A stretch of 64,000 nt of DNA from Microcella alkalica (lineage in GTDB: Bacteria > Actinomycetota > Actinomycetes > Actinomycetales > Microbacteriaceae), in NCBI RefSeq assembly GCF_014137945.1, contig NZ_JACGWX010000005.1:124001-188000 (forward strand). The letters run 5' to 3'. The position numbers were made by a program, and so were the translations under genes. The notes beneath the pieces were generated by a model that did no database searches, was not told the DNA's origin, and worked only from the letters and a program-made list of their open reading frames with translations. Below are positions 1 through 11,415 of this stretch, piece after piece. Each line of letters begins with the position of its first letter. Within the stretch, counting starts at the first letter, position 1.

Positions 1-425
1 ACGGCCCGAGCACCCGCGGCGTCGCGCACCTCGCATCCCTCGCGGAGGATGTCAGGGCCGCGGGCCGCACCGCGCGATTCCAGGTCGTCGGCGAGCCCCA
101 GCATCTCTCGCCGCTCGTCGACACGACCATGTACCGAGTGGCTCAGGAGGCCGTGACGAACAGCCTCAAGCACGCGGGTGCGAGCGCGACGATCGAGCTG
201 CGCGTGCGGTACTCCGACGACGCCGTCGAGCTCGAGGTGGCCGACACCGGCCTCGGCGAGCGCCGCGGGACGGGCGCCCCCGGCACCCCGGGCGGCCTCG
301 GCCAGGTCGGCATGCGCGAGCGCGTCGCTGCCGTCGGCGGCACACTCGACGCCGGGGCGCGGAGCCGCGGCGGCTATCTCGTGCGCGCCCGCGTGCCCCT
401 CCTCGTCGCCGAGGCGGCGCCGTGA
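1..425 (+). CDS. Sensor histidine kinase, C-terminal part (NarL/LuxR-type two-component system)
   Basis: The reading frame is open from the left edge, so the N-terminus and the phosphorylated His lie outside the window. What remains is a HATPase_c domain. The N box reads EAVTNSLKHAGAS, the G1 box VADTGLG, and a glycine-rich GGLGQVGMRERV stretch follows; this is the compact ATP-binding domain of HisKA_3 kinases (NarX/LiaS/DesK type). It would phosphorylate the LuxR-type regulator that follows and overlaps it by 4 bp (GTGA). The ABC exporter just downstream is a plausible target. The sensed signal cannot be told because the input domain is missing. Confidence 0.9.
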   Translation, partial: GPSTRGVAHLASLAEDVRAAGRTARFQVVGEPQHLSPLVDTTMYRVAQEAVTNSLKHAGASATIELRVRYSDDAVELEVADTGLGERRGTGAPGTPGGLGQVGMRERVAAVGGTLDAGARSRGGYLVRARVPLLVAEAAP

Positions 426-1132
426 GCCCGGCACCGGCGATCCGGGTCCTGCTCGTCGACGATCAGGATCTCGTGCGCGCGGGCTTCCGCGTCATCCTGC
501 AGTCCGAGCCCGGCATCGAGGTGGTCGGGGAGGCGCGCGACGGCGGCGAGGCGGTCAGGCTCGCGCGCGAGCTGCGGCCCGATGTCATCTGCATGGACGT
601 CCAGATGCCGGGGGTCGACGGCCTCGAGGCGACCCGGCGCATCCGCGCCCTCGAGACGGATGCCGAGGCCGGGTCGGCAGCGCACCCCGGCGTGCTGGTG
701 CTCACGACCTTCGATCGCGACGACTACCTGTTCGCGGCTCTCGAGGCCGGCGCCAGCGGGTTCCTCCTCAAGACCGCGAGCCCCGAGAAGCTCGTGGAGG
801 CCGTGCAGGTGATCGCCGCGGGCGACGCCCTGCTGGCCGCCGACGTGACGCGCCGCGTCATCGAGCGGGCGGCGCGCGCCGACGGCGACGGCGCCGCGGG
901 GCGAGTCGCCGACTCGCGCCTCGCCGAGCTGACCGAGCGCGAGACGGAGGTGCTCGGGCTGCTCGCCCGCGGCCTGAGCAACGCTGAGATCGCCGCCGCC
1001 CTGTGGCTCGGCGAGGCGACCGTGAAGACGCACGTGTCGAAGATCCTGCTCAAGCTCGAGCTGCGCGACCGCGTCCGCGCGGTCGTCTTCGCCTATGAGA
1101 ACGGCGTCGCCGTTCCCGGCATGACCGCCTGA
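422..1132 (+). CDS. Response regulator, NarL/LuxR family
   Basis: This 236-aa regulator has a receiver domain at about residues 7-125. The acidic pair is D13/D14, the phosphoacceptor is Asp59 in the context CMDVQMPG, and the conserved Lys lies in FLLKTASPEK. A LuxR-type helix-turn-helix follows at about 165-225 (LTERETEVLGLLARGLSNAEI). The GTG start overlaps the kinase stop, so the two are translationally coupled. There is a somewhat extended receiver loop after the phosphorylation site (ETDAEAGSAAHPG). It most likely controls the ABC exporter 110 bp downstream, an arrangement common in actinobacteria; that target is inferred from position only. Confidence 0.95.
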   Translation: MSPAPAIRVLLVDDQDLVRAGFRVILQSEPGIEVVGEARDGGEAVRLARELRPDVICMDVQMPGVDGLEATRRIRALETDAEAGSAAHPGVLVLTTFDRDDYLFAALEAGASGFLLKTASPEKLVEAVQVIAAGDALLAADVTRRVIERAARADGDGAAGRVADSRLAELTERETEVLGLLARGLSNAEIAAALWLGEATVKTHVSKILLKLELRDRVRAVVFAYENGVAVPGMTA

Positions 1133-1244
1133 CTCGCCGACGCTCCCCCGCGGGGATGACCCGCGTCGCTCGCGAACCACCCGTGCGGCGGATGCCGCGG
1201 ATCGCTCGACTTCGTAGCGTGGGGGGCGAACGGAAGGGGCATCC

Positions 1245-2126
1245 ATGCTCGAGATCAGGGGCGCGACCAAGCGCTTCGGCGACCGCACCGTGCTCGACGA
1301 CGTGACCTTCGGCGTCGGCGCGGGCCGACTGACCGGATTCGTCGGCGGCAACGGCGCCGGCAAGACGACGACCATGCGGATCCTGCTCGGGGTGCTGTCC
1401 GCCGACGCCGGCGAGGTGCTCGTCGACGGCCGCCCCATCACGGCCGACGACCGCCGGGGCTTCGGCTACATGCCGGAGGAGCGCGGCCTCTACCCCAAGA
1501 TGCGCGTCCACGAGCAGCTCGTCTACCTCGCCCGCCTGCGCGGCATGCGCGCCGCCGACGCGAGCGCCGCTGCTGACGAGCTCATCGAGCGCCTCGAGCT
1601 GACGGAGCGCCGCGATGAGCCGATCGAGAAGCTCTCCCTCGGCAACCAGCAGCGCGCGCAGATCGCCGCCGCGCTCGTGCACGATCCGAGCGTGCTCGTT
1701 CTCGACGAGCCGTTCTCCGGGCTCGACCCGATGGCCGTCGAAACGGTGCTCAGGGTGCTCGCCGAGCGCGCGGCCCGCGGCGTGCCCGTCCTGTTCTCCA
1801 GCCATCAGCTCGACCTCGTCGAGCGCCTGTGCGACGACGTGGTCGTCATCGCTGACGGTCGCATCCGCGCGGCGGGCACGCGCGACGAGCTGCGCGCGCG
1901 CGGCGCCGGGCGCCAGTGGGAGCTGCAGGTCGGCGACGACGCCGGCTGGGTGCGCGGCCTCCACGACATCGCGGTCATCGACTTCGACGGCGACTACGTC
2001 CTCTTCGAGGCGGACCCGGTCGCTGCGCAGTCCGTGCTGCGCCTCGCCTCCGAGCGCGGCTCGGTCGAGCGATTCGCCCCCCGCCGCCCCACCCTGACCG
2101 AGATCTTCCGAGAGGTCGTGCAGTGA
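1245..2126 (+). CDS. ABC transporter ATP-binding protein (NatA-like exporter)
   Basis: This 293-aa nucleotide-binding subunit of a drug/sodium-type ABC exporter has Walker A at residues 34-42 (GGNGAGKTT), the signature LSLGNQQ at 130-136 and Walker B with the catalytic Glu at 150-155 (VLVLDE). The signature has Asn-Gln where most have Gly-Gln, which is usual in the NatA/CcmA-like group. The C-terminal 80 residues form the extra domain found in these exporters. A clear ribosome site (GGAAGGGG) precedes the ATG. The stop overlaps the next start by one base (TGATG), so it pairs with the permease that follows. The exported substrate is unknown. Confidence 0.93.
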   Translation: MLEIRGATKRFGDRTVLDDVTFGVGAGRLTGFVGGNGAGKTTTMRILLGVLSADAGEVLVDGRPITADDRRGFGYMPEERGLYPKMRVHEQLVYLARLRGMRAADASAAADELIERLELTERRDEPIEKLSLGNQQRAQIAAALVHDPSVLVLDEPFSGLDPMAVETVLRVLAERAARGVPVLFSSHQLDLVERLCDDVVVIADGRIRAAGTRDELRARGAGRQWELQVGDDAGWVRGLHDIAVIDFDGDYVLFEADPVAAQSVLRLASERGSVERFAPRRPTLTEIFREVVQ

Positions 2127-3235
2127 TGACCACCGCATCCCGCCCCGCCGCCCCGAGCCTCCGCGCATCCGTCGCCCTCATCGCCGGGCGCGAGATCACC
2201 TCCCGGGTGCGCTCGAAATCCTTCCTCATCTCCACGGGGATCCTGCTCGCTCTCATCATCGCGAGCATCGTCGGAACGCACCTGTTCACCTCCACGTTCG
2301 GCGACACGAGGGTCGCGGCGGTCGGCGTCGCCGCCGAGCTGCTCGACGGCGCTCCCGGTCTCGAGATCGAGGAGGCGGCATCCCTCGCCGAGGCCGAGCG
2401 CCTCGTCCGCGACGGTGACGTCGAGGCGGCCGTCGTTCCCCTCGACGACCCCGCACCCGGCACGCCCGGCGTCGAGATCGTGGGGCTGTCGGATGCCCCC
2501 TCCGCGCTCGTCCAGTCGCTCGCGATCGCCCCCGAGGTGCGGCTGCTCGACCCCTCGCCGGTCGATCAGGGCATCGGCTTCATCGTCGCCTTCGCCTTCG
2601 GCATCATCTTCTTCACCGCCGCGATCACCTTCGGCGGCACCGTCGCGCAGAGCGTCGTGGAGGAGAAGCAGACGCGCATCGTGGAGATCCTGCTGACGGC
2701 CGTGCCCGCCAAGGCCCTGCTGGCCGGCAAGGTCATCGGCAGCTCCGTGCTCGCGCTCGGCCAGATCCTCCTCATCGCCGTCGCGGCGGGACTCTCGCTC
2801 ATGCTGACCGGTCAGGACGTCCTGCTCACCGACCTCGGGCCGGCCGCCGTGTGGTTCCTCGGCTTCTTCGCCGTCGGGTTCGTTCTGCTCGCGGCGATGT
2901 TCGCCGCCTCCGCGGCGCTCGTCTCGCGAATGGAGGACGTCGGCACGGTCATCCAGCCCGTCACCTGGCTCGTGATGCTGCCGTACTTCCTCATCATCTT
3001 CTTCAACGACAACGAGACGGTGCTGACGGTCATGTCGTACGTGCCGTTCTCATCGCCGGTCGGGATGCCCGTGCGCATCTTCCTCGAGCAGGCCGCGTGG
3101 TGGGAGCCCCTCGTGGCGCTCGCGCTCCTCGCGGCGACGGCCGTCGTCATCGTCCAGCTCGGGGCTCGGATGTACCGCAACTCGCTCCTGCGCACCGGCG
3201 CGCGCGTGCCGCTCGCCGAGGCGCTCCGCGGCTGA
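2126..3235 (+). CDS. ABC-2 type transporter permease (NatB-like)
   Basis: This is a 369-aa membrane partner of the preceding ATPase. One transmembrane helix near the N-terminus (SFLISTGILLALIIASIVGT) is followed by a large extracytoplasmic domain of about 130 residues, then five or six helices packed in the C-terminal half. This is the ABC-2 layout of NatB-type exporters. The cytoplasmic coupling segment VVEEKQTRIVEILLTA is typical of the family. The start overlaps the ATPase stop, so the two are coupled. Together with the upstream kinase and regulator this forms a sense-and-export module. Confidence 0.92.
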   Translation: MTTASRPAAPSLRASVALIAGREITSRVRSKSFLISTGILLALIIASIVGTHLFTSTFGDTRVAAVGVAAELLDGAPGLEIEEAASLAEAERLVRDGDVEAAVVPLDDPAPGTPGVEIVGLSDAPSALVQSLAIAPEVRLLDPSPVDQGIGFIVAFAFGIIFFTAAITFGGTVAQSVVEEKQTRIVEILLTAVPAKALLAGKVIGSSVLALGQILLIAVAAGLSLMLTGQDVLLTDLGPAAVWFLGFFAVGFVLLAAMFAASAALVSRMEDVGTVIQPVTWLVMLPYFLIIFFNDNETVLTVMSYVPFSSPVGMPVRIFLEQAAWWEPLVALALLAATAVVIVQLGARMYRNSLLRTGARVPLAEALRG

Positions 3236-3266
3236 GCCCCGGGCATCCGCCTGGAAGAATGAGCAC

Positions 3267-4340
3267 GTGACCCGACTCCACGACACGACCTACCGAGGCT
3301 TCGCGAGCGACAACTACGCGGGCGTCCACCCCGAGGTGCTCCAGGCGATCGCCGATGCCAACGAGGGCCACCAGATCTCGTACGGCGAGGACCAGTACAC
3401 CGCGCGACTGGCCGACGTCGTGCGGCAGGAGTTCGGCGAGCAGGCCGAGGTCTTCCCCGTCTTCAACGGCACGGGCGCGAACGTGCTGGCGCTCACGGCG
3501 CTCATGCCGCGCTGGGGCGCCGTGATCGCGAGCGGCACCGCGCACATCCACACCGACGAGGGCGGCGCGCCCGAGCGGGTCAGCGGCCTCAAGCTGTTCA
3601 CCGTGCCGACGCCCGACGGCAGACTGACTCCCGAGCTCGTTGCGACGGAGGCGTTCGGCTGGGGCGACGAGCACCGCGCGCAGCCGCTCGCCGTGAGCAT
3701 CACCAACACGACAGAGCTCGGCACTCTCTACACGCCCGCCGAGGTCCGCGCGATCGCCGACTACGCGCACGAGCGCGGAATGGCCCTGCACCTCGACGGC
3801 GCGCGGGTCTGGAACGCGGCCGCGGCCCTCGGCACCTCCCTCAGCGCCTTCACTGCCGACGCGGGCGTCGACATCCTCTCCCTCGGCGGAACGAAGAACG
3901 GCCTCCTCGGGGCCGAGGCGATCGTCGTGATCGACCCGGCGACGGCGCCGGGGCTCGTGTACCTGCGCAAGATGAACATGCAGCTCGCGAGCAAGATGCG
4001 CTTCCTGTCGGCGCAGCTGCTCACGCTCTTCGACGGCGGGCTGGGCATCCGCTCGGCGGCCCACGCGAACGCCATGGCCGCGCGCCTGAGGGCAGGGCTC
4101 GAGCAGCTCGTCTCGAGCGGTGCCGTGCCCGCCGGCTCGCTGGGGTTCAGCCAGCCCACCGAGGCGAACGCCGTCTTTGCGGTCCTCGACAGCGCCATCG
4201 CCGACCGGATCCGCGAGAGGGTGCGCTTCTACGACTGGGATCGCGCGCGCGGCGAAGTGCGCTGGATGTGCGCCTTCGACACGACCGAGGCCGACGTGGA
4301 CGCCTTCGTCGGCGTCGTGCGCGAAGAGCTCGCCCGATAG
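3267..4340 (+). CDS. Low-specificity L-threonine aldolase (PLP-dependent)
   Basis: This 357-aa fold-type I PLP enzyme of the beta-eliminating lyase family cleaves threonine/allo-threonine to glycine and acetaldehyde. The Schiff-base lysine is K210 in SLGGTKNG, and the PLP-ring aspartate is D177 in LHLDGAR. The N-terminal FASDNYAGVHPEV and the EGGAPE loop near residue 100 also match the family. The GTG start lies 6 nt after an AAGAAT box, which fits a leaderless transcript. It is a single gene between the ABC exporter and the acyl-CoA synthetase. Exact stereospecificity cannot be read from sequence. Confidence 0.92.
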   Translation: MTRLHDTTYRGFASDNYAGVHPEVLQAIADANEGHQISYGEDQYTARLADVVRQEFGEQAEVFPVFNGTGANVLALTALMPRWGAVIASGTAHIHTDEGGAPERVSGLKLFTVPTPDGRLTPELVATEAFGWGDEHRAQPLAVSITNTTELGTLYTPAEVRAIADYAHERGMALHLDGARVWNAAAALGTSLSAFTADAGVDILSLGGTKNGLLGAEAIVVIDPATAPGLVYLRKMNMQLASKMRFLSAQLLTLFDGGLGIRSAAHANAMAARLRAGLEQLVSSGAVPAGSLGFSQPTEANAVFAVLDSAIADRIRERVRFYDWDRARGEVRWMCAFDTTEADVDAFVGVVREELAR

Positions 4341-4389
4341 CTGGGCGTTCCCGGGCGGGCTCCCTGCGCGAGCCGGGAGAATGCTCCCC

Positions 4390-6067
<1,678 letters not shown>

Positions 6068-6093
<26 letters not shown>

Positions 6094-8803
6094 GCTGAGG
6101 AGAGCGCCGCCGCGACCAGCGGCGCACCGCCTTCTCCGCCTCTACGATCACGAGCACCGTCGAGCCGACGACGGCGCAGATCGCCCAGTCGGCGACGGTC
6201 AGCGGGACAAAACCGAGCACCGCAGCCGAGACCGGCCAGGTCATCGCTCCCGCGTGCAGGGCGAGCGCGGCGAACGACGTGAACAGCAGCGGCTTGTTGG
6301 CCAGCAGCCGGAGGGCGAAGAGGGACGTGTACTCGGCGCGCGAGCTGAAGACCTGGAAGAAGCTGAGCATGACGAACATCGTCAGCGCCATGGTTCTCGC
6401 GTGCTCCTCCGAGACGCCCGTGCGCAGATCGAGGATGAAGGTGAGCAACACGGCGAGCGCCATCCACGCGCCGGTGATGCCCGCTCGGAACCACAGCGTG
6501 CGCGAGAGCACCCCCTCGTCCGGCGAGCGCGGAGGGCGTCGCAGCTCATCGCCCTCTCCCGGCTCGAACGCGAGCGCGATGTCCTGCGTGCCGTTGGTGA
6601 TGACGTTGAGCCACAGCATCTGCACCGGCAGGAACAGCAGCGGAGTCTGGGCGAACACGCTGAGCGTCACGGCGATGAGGGCGGCGGCGCCGGTCGAGAG
6701 CAGGAAGTACGTCGTCTTGCGCACGGCTGCGAACGTCACCCTGCCTTCGCGGACCGCGCCGACGATGGTGGTGAAGTCGTCGTCGGTGAGAACGATGTCC
6801 GCCGCCTCCCTGGCGACATCCGTGCCCGACCGCCCCATCGCGACGCCGATCGCGGCCGCTCTGAGCGCAGGTGCATCGTTGATGCCGTCCCCGGTCACCG
6901 CTACGACCTCGCCGCGGCTCTGCAACGCTGTCACGATGCGCAGCTTGTCCTGAGGCGTGACCCGCGCCGCGACGCCCGTGCCCTCGAGTCGGGCGGCGAG
7001 CATGGCGTCGTCGAGATGCGCGAGCTCAGCGCCGGTCAGGGCCGGACGCGCCGTCGACAGCCCGAGCCGCTCGGCGATGGCTGTCGCCGTCACGGGGTGA
7101 TCACCGGTGATCATCATGACGCGGATGCCCGCCGCACGGCACTCGCGTATCGCCTCGGCGACTCCCTCCCGCGGCGGGTCGTCCATCCCCTCCATCCCGA
7201 GGAAGGTGAGCCCGCTCGGCGGGGGCAGCGGATGCTCGAGCCGTTCCTCGGGGCCGAGGACGCGCATCCCCGTCGCGATGACTCTCAGTCCGACCCTGCC
7301 GAGCTCCTCGTTCGCCGCATGGATCACGGTGGCGTCGATCGGCATCTCCCCGCTGTCACCGGCGAGAGCGGCGGAGGCCTGGAGGACGGCCTCGGGCGAC
7401 CCTTTGACGAAGAGGACGCGGACCCCATCGGGCCGCACGCGGAGCGTCTGCGAGTACCGACGATGGGGCTCGTACGGCTCGTGCGCGAGCGGTTCGGCGG
7501 CGCGCTCCTCCGCCGTCACGGCGGCGAGAGCCACCGCCGCGCGGGCCATCGCGGCGTCGACCGCGTCGCCGAAGTACTCGTCCGCGTCGTGCGCGGAAAC
7601 GGTGGCCTCGTTGGTGAGGGCCCCCGCACGCAGGACGGCCCGGACGAGCGGATGAGCCGGATCGAGAGCCGTACTCGGGCTCAGGTCGGCGGGTGCGGGA
7701 TCGGCGACGGCGACGGCGACCGACTCCATGAGATCGAGCACGCCCGCGGAGGTCCACACTCGCTCCACCGTGAGCCGGTTCTGAGTGAGGGTGCCGGTCT
7801 TGTCCGACCCGATGACGCTCGTCGATCCGAGGGTCTCGACCGAGGGGAGCGTTCGGACGATCGCGTTGCGACGCGCCATGCGCGAGACCCCCAGGCTCAG
7901 CGCGACGGTCAGGACGATGGGGAGCGACTCCGGGATGGTCGCGACCGCGAGCCCGACGGCGGTGCGGAACATGGTCTCGAGGTCGTTGCCCAGGAGCACC
8001 CCGGCGATGACGACGAAGACGAGAGCGGCGAGCACGACGAGCCCGATCACGTGCTCGAGCCGCCGGAGGATGCGCTGGAGCGGGGTGGTCCCCGCGGAGG
8101 TCTGCACGAGAGCGCTGATCTCGCCGAGCGCCGTCGAGCTCCCGGTCGCCACCACGACCCCGCGGCCGCGTCCGCTCGCGACGAACGTGCCGCTGAAGGC
8201 GAGATTCGTCCGGTCGGCGACGGGAGCATCGAGCGCGATCGGGTCCAGCTGCTTGGTCGACGCGAACGACTCGCCGGTGAGCATGGATTCGTCGATCTCG
8301 AGAGCGTTGATGCTGATGAGGCGCAGGTCGGCCGGCACCCGCTCGCCGCTCTCGAGCAGCACGATGTCGCCAGGAACGAGATCGACCCCCGGGATCGTGC
8401 GCTCCCCGCCGTCGCGGAGCGCACGGCAGGACGGCGCCGAGAGCGACTGGAGCGCGCGGACGTCGGCCTCGGCCTTCCTCTCCTGCACGAAGCCGAGTGC
8501 CGCATTGATGGAGAGGATGACGAGGATGGCCGTCGAGTCGATCCAGTGGCGCTGGAGCGCGGTGATGACCGCCGCGACGAGGAGGATCGCGGTCAGCGGG
8601 CTGGCGAAGTGGCGCAGCAGCAGCAGCCACCACGGCGCGGGCCCGGCGACGGGCACCTCGTTCCGGCCGTAGCGGCCGCGGCGCTCGACCGCCTCGGCGT
8701 CGGACAGCCCGCCGGCCCTCGCGCCGAGCCGCTGCAGGACGGCGGCGATCTCCGTGCGATGCCAGCCGGCGTCCGCTGCGGGGGCGAGGCGAGGCGCGGT
8801 CAC
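6068..8803 (-). CDS. Cation-transporting P-type ATPase (P2, Ca2+/Mg2+ type)
   Basis: This enzyme of about 911 aa pumps cations using an aspartyl-phosphate cycle. The actuator motif LTGES is at about residues 175-179, the M4 motif is PESLP at 291-295, and the phosphorylated Asp334 lies in SDKTGTLTQ. The hinge motif is GDGINDAPALRAA. The M5-M6 helices and the C-terminal membrane domain are complete, and an N-terminal cation-ATPase domain is present. The M4 PESLP and overall size fit P2-type (SERCA/PMR1-like) pumps and not heavy-metal pumps, which would carry CPC. I chose the GTG at 8803; a TTG at 8866 would add 21 residues but would run into the divergent gene's promoter. Confidence 0.9.
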
Positions 8804-8889
8804 GCGTTCAGTCTCAGCTCCGGGGAGCACGGCGGCAAGGGTCGTTGGTCCTTCAAAGCCCTCCAAGGACCGCGGTCGACACTGAGCGC

Positions 8890-9288
8890 ATGAGCGCCGA
8901 CAGCCGCGAGCCGCGCATCCTCCGCCCCGGAGACCCCGGCTACACGGCCGCCGACGACGCGCGGCGTCTCGGCCCCGTGCGGTCTGCCGCCGGTGCCGCG
9001 CGTGAGGCGATCCGTCGGAATCCTCGACTCGACTCGGCCTATCGCACGGGCGTCAAGGTCGTCGGCGGGACGACCGTCGGCCTGGGCGTCGTGCTCATGC
9101 CCCTTCCCGGCCCCGGCACGCTCATCGCCCTTGGGGGCCTCGCGATCCTCGGCACCGAGAGCGAACGGGCGAAGAAGCTCAACCGGCAGGGCGTCGCCCT
9201 CGCCAAGAGAGCGGCGGCCGCGGCGCGCTCCCGCCGGGAGGCGCGACGGATGCAGACACCGCCGACGGAGACCCAGCCCCGGGCGTAG
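8890..9288 (+). CDS. Small PGPGW-type membrane protein (TIGR02611-like)
   Basis: This 132-aa protein has one or two hydrophobic helices carrying the PGPG signature (GVVLMPLPGPGTLIALGGLAIL), followed by a basic, alanine/arginine-rich tail. This is the pattern of the actinobacterial PGPGW membrane family, whose function is unknown. A GACACT hexamer ends 6 nt before the ATG, which fits leaderless transcription. It is divergent from the P-type ATPase and 10 bp ahead of the luciferase-like oxidoreductase. Confidence 0.85.
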   Translation: MSADSREPRILRPGDPGYTAADDARRLGPVRSAAGAAREAIRRNPRLDSAYRTGVKVVGGTTVGLGVVLMPLPGPGTLIALGGLAILGTESERAKKLNRQGVALAKRAAAAARSRREARRMQTPPTETQPRA

Positions 9289-9291
9289 CGT
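9286..9291 (+). promoter_or_regulatory. Putative -10 box (TAGCGT) of leaderless oxidoreductase mRNA
   Basis: TAGCGT overlaps the stop codon of the preceding gene and ends 7 nt before the ATG at 9299. That puts the expected transcription start at or next to the start codon. No good -35 hexamer is visible. The same spacing recurs before many genes here. Confidence 0.4.
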
Positions 9292-9298
9292 GGAGCCC

Positions 9299-10291
9299 AT
9301 GCGATTCGGACTCTTCATCCCCCAGGGCTGGCGCCACGACCTCGTCGACATCGACCCGAGCGAGCAGTGGGCGGTGATGAAGCGGCTCGCGCTCCACGCC
9401 GACGCCGGGCCGTGGGAGTCGATCTGGGTCTACGACCACTTCCACACCGTGCCGGTGCCGAGCGAGGAGGCCACGCACGAGGCCTGGACGCTCATGTCGG
9501 CCTTCGGCGCCGTCACCGAGCGCGTGCGCCTCGGTCAGATGTGCACGTGCATGGGCTACCGCAACCCCGCCTATCTCGCGAAGGTCGCCGCGACCGTCGA
9601 CCACGTCTCGGGCGGTCGCGTCGAGATGGGCATCGGCGGCGGCTGGTACGAGCACGAGTGGCGCGCATACGGCTACGGCTTCCCCGAGATCGGCGACCGG
9701 CTGCGCGCGCTCGACGAGGGTGTGCAGATCATGCGGCAGGCGTGGTCGCAGGGCACGGCGACGCTCGACGGCCGCTACTTCCAGGTCGACGGCGCGATCG
9801 TTCGGCCGCTGCCGGTGCAGGAGTCGGGCATCCCCCTCTGGATCGCCGGAGGCGGCGAGAAGGTGACGCTGCGCATCGCCGCGCAGTACGGGCAGTACAC
9901 GAACTTCGCGGGCGAGACGGAGGAGTTCACGCGCAAGAGCGAGATCCTCCGCGGGCACTGCGAGCGGCTCGGCACGAGCTTCGAGGCGATCACGCGGTCG
10001 TCGAACTTCAACACGGTCGTGGGTCGCGACGAGGCCGAGGTCGCCGAGCGCATCGCCGCGATCGAGGCGCGCCTGGCGCGGTTCATCGGCGAGGAGCGCG
10101 CGACGAAGGCGGTCGCCGACCTCCGCGACGGGTCCGGGCTCGCGGGCACGCCGGAGCAGCTCGTCGAGAGACTGCAGGGCCTCGAGAAGCTGGGCATGAC
10201 GTACGCGATCACGTACTTCGCCGAGGCGGCCTACGACACGAGCGGCATCGAGCTGTTCGAGCGTGAGGTCGTCCCGGCCCTCGCCGGCTGA
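9299..10291 (+). CDS. LLM-class F420-dependent oxidoreductase
   Basis: This 330-aa luciferase-like monooxygenase fold protein has the N-terminal strand MRFGLFIPQGW, the WVYDHFHT segment typical of F420-binding members (DHF), and a core around residues 105-120 reading SGGRVEMGIGGGWYEHEWRAYGY, a hallmark of the F420 group. The C-terminal part has the GTPEQLVERLQ motif. It would use coenzyme F420 for hydride transfer to an unknown substrate. The true start is the ATG at 9299: the sequence before it does not resemble the family. The gene follows the PGPGW gene closely but may have its own promoter (TAGCGT). Confidence 0.9.
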   Translation: MRFGLFIPQGWRHDLVDIDPSEQWAVMKRLALHADAGPWESIWVYDHFHTVPVPSEEATHEAWTLMSAFGAVTERVRLGQMCTCMGYRNPAYLAKVAATVDHVSGGRVEMGIGGGWYEHEWRAYGYGFPEIGDRLRALDEGVQIMRQAWSQGTATLDGRYFQVDGAIVRPLPVQESGIPLWIAGGGEKVTLRIAAQYGQYTNFAGETEEFTRKSEILRGHCERLGTSFEAITRSSNFNTVVGRDEAEVAERIAAIEARLARFIGEERATKAVADLRDGSGLAGTPEQLVERLQGLEKLGMTYAITYFAEAAYDTSGIELFEREVVPALAG

Positions 10292-10331
10292 GGGGGGAGG
10301 CGTTCCGGTTCGGGCGCGCCGAGAACTCAGC

Positions 10332-11384
10332 CTACGGGCGGAGGAGGACCTTGATCGCTCGGCGCTCGTCCATGGCCGCGTAGGCCTCGCCGACCTCGGC
10401 GAGGGGCAGCTCGAGGTCGAACACGCGGCCGGGCTCGATCATGCCGTCGAGCACGAGCGGGAGGAGCTCTTCGACGTAGTTCCGCACGGGTGCCACACCG
10501 CCGGCGACTCCGACGTTCGTGCCGAAGAGCGTGCGGATCGGCAGCTCCGCTCCGCCGCTCGGCACGCCGACGTAGCCGACGCGGCCGCCGGGGCGGGCAG
10601 ACCGGATCGCCTGGTCCATCGACTCGGCGGTGCCGACGCACTCGAGCACGGCATCCGCGCCCAGCCCGTCGGTCAGCGCCTGCACGCGCTGGATGCCCTC
10701 GTCTCCGCGCTCGGCGACGATCTCGTCGGCGCCGAAGACGCGCGCGAGCTCCTGGCGCTCGGGGGTGCGCGACATCGCGATGATGCGCGCGGCGCCGAGC
10801 TGCTTCGCGGCGATGATGCCGCACAGGCCGACCGCTCCGTCGCCGACGACGGCGACCGTCGAGCCGGGGCCGACGCCCGCCGAGACGGCGGCGTGCCAGC
10901 CGGTGCCCATGACGTCACTCAGCGCGAGGAGGTGCGGCACCATGGCGTCGTCGATCGGGCCGGGGACGGCGACGAGGGACCCGTCGGCGCTCGGAACGCG
11001 CACGAGCTCGCCCTGCGCGCCGTCGGCGAAGTGGCCGTCACGGTCGTCACGACCCCACCAGTTGCCGGCGAGGCACGACGGGCTCACGCCGTTGCGGCAG
11101 TTCGCGCACGTCATGTCGCAGTCGTAGAAGGGCGCGATCACGAAGTCGCCGGGCTTCACGGTGTTGACGCCGTCGCCGATCTGCTCGACGACGCCGACGA
11201 ACTCGTGGCCGATGCGCCGCGGCTCCTTCGTCTCGACCACGCCGCGGTACGGCCAGAGGTCGCTGCCGCATACGCACCCCGCGACGACGCGCACGATCGC
11301 GTCACGGCCGGTGTCGCTCAGCTGCGGGTCGGGCGCCTCCTCGAGGCGGATGTCGCGGGGGCCGTGGATCACCGTTGCACGCAT
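10332..11384 (-). CDS. Zinc-dependent alcohol dehydrogenase, MDR family
   Basis: This is a 350-aa medium-chain dehydrogenase. The catalytic zinc site begins with CVCGSD near residue 40 and continues with GHEFVG. The structural zinc loop carries four Cys (CDMTCANCRNGVSPSC). The NAD(P) Rossmann motif is VAVVGDGAVGLCGIIAA. The start at 11384 gives the family N-terminus (MRATVIHGPRDIRLEE); upstream in-frame sequence is unlike coding sequence. The structural-zinc spacing fits glutathione-independent alcohol/formaldehyde or threonine dehydrogenase-like members. Substrate unknown. It is convergent with the F420 oxidoreductase. Confidence 0.92.
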   Translation of the reverse strand: MRATVIHGPRDIRLEEAPDPQLSDTGRDAIVRVVAGCVCGSDLWPYRGVVETKEPRRIGHEFVGVVEQIGDGVNTVKPGDFVIAPFYDCDMTCANCRNGVSPSCLAGNWWGRDDRDGHFADGAQGELVRVPSADGSLVAVPGPIDDAMVPHLLALSDVMGTGWHAAVSAGVGPGSTVAVVGDGAVGLCGIIAAKQLGAARIIAMSRTPERQELARVFGADEIVAERGDEGIQRVQALTDGLGADAVLECVGTAESMDQAIRSARPGGRVGYVGVPSGGAELPIRTLFGTNVGVAGGVAPVRNYVEELLPLVLDGMIEPGRVFDLELPLAEVGEAYAAMDERRAIKVLLRP

Positions 11385-11415
11385 GAGCTCGAGGCTAGCG
11401 AGCGGGCGTGGGCGG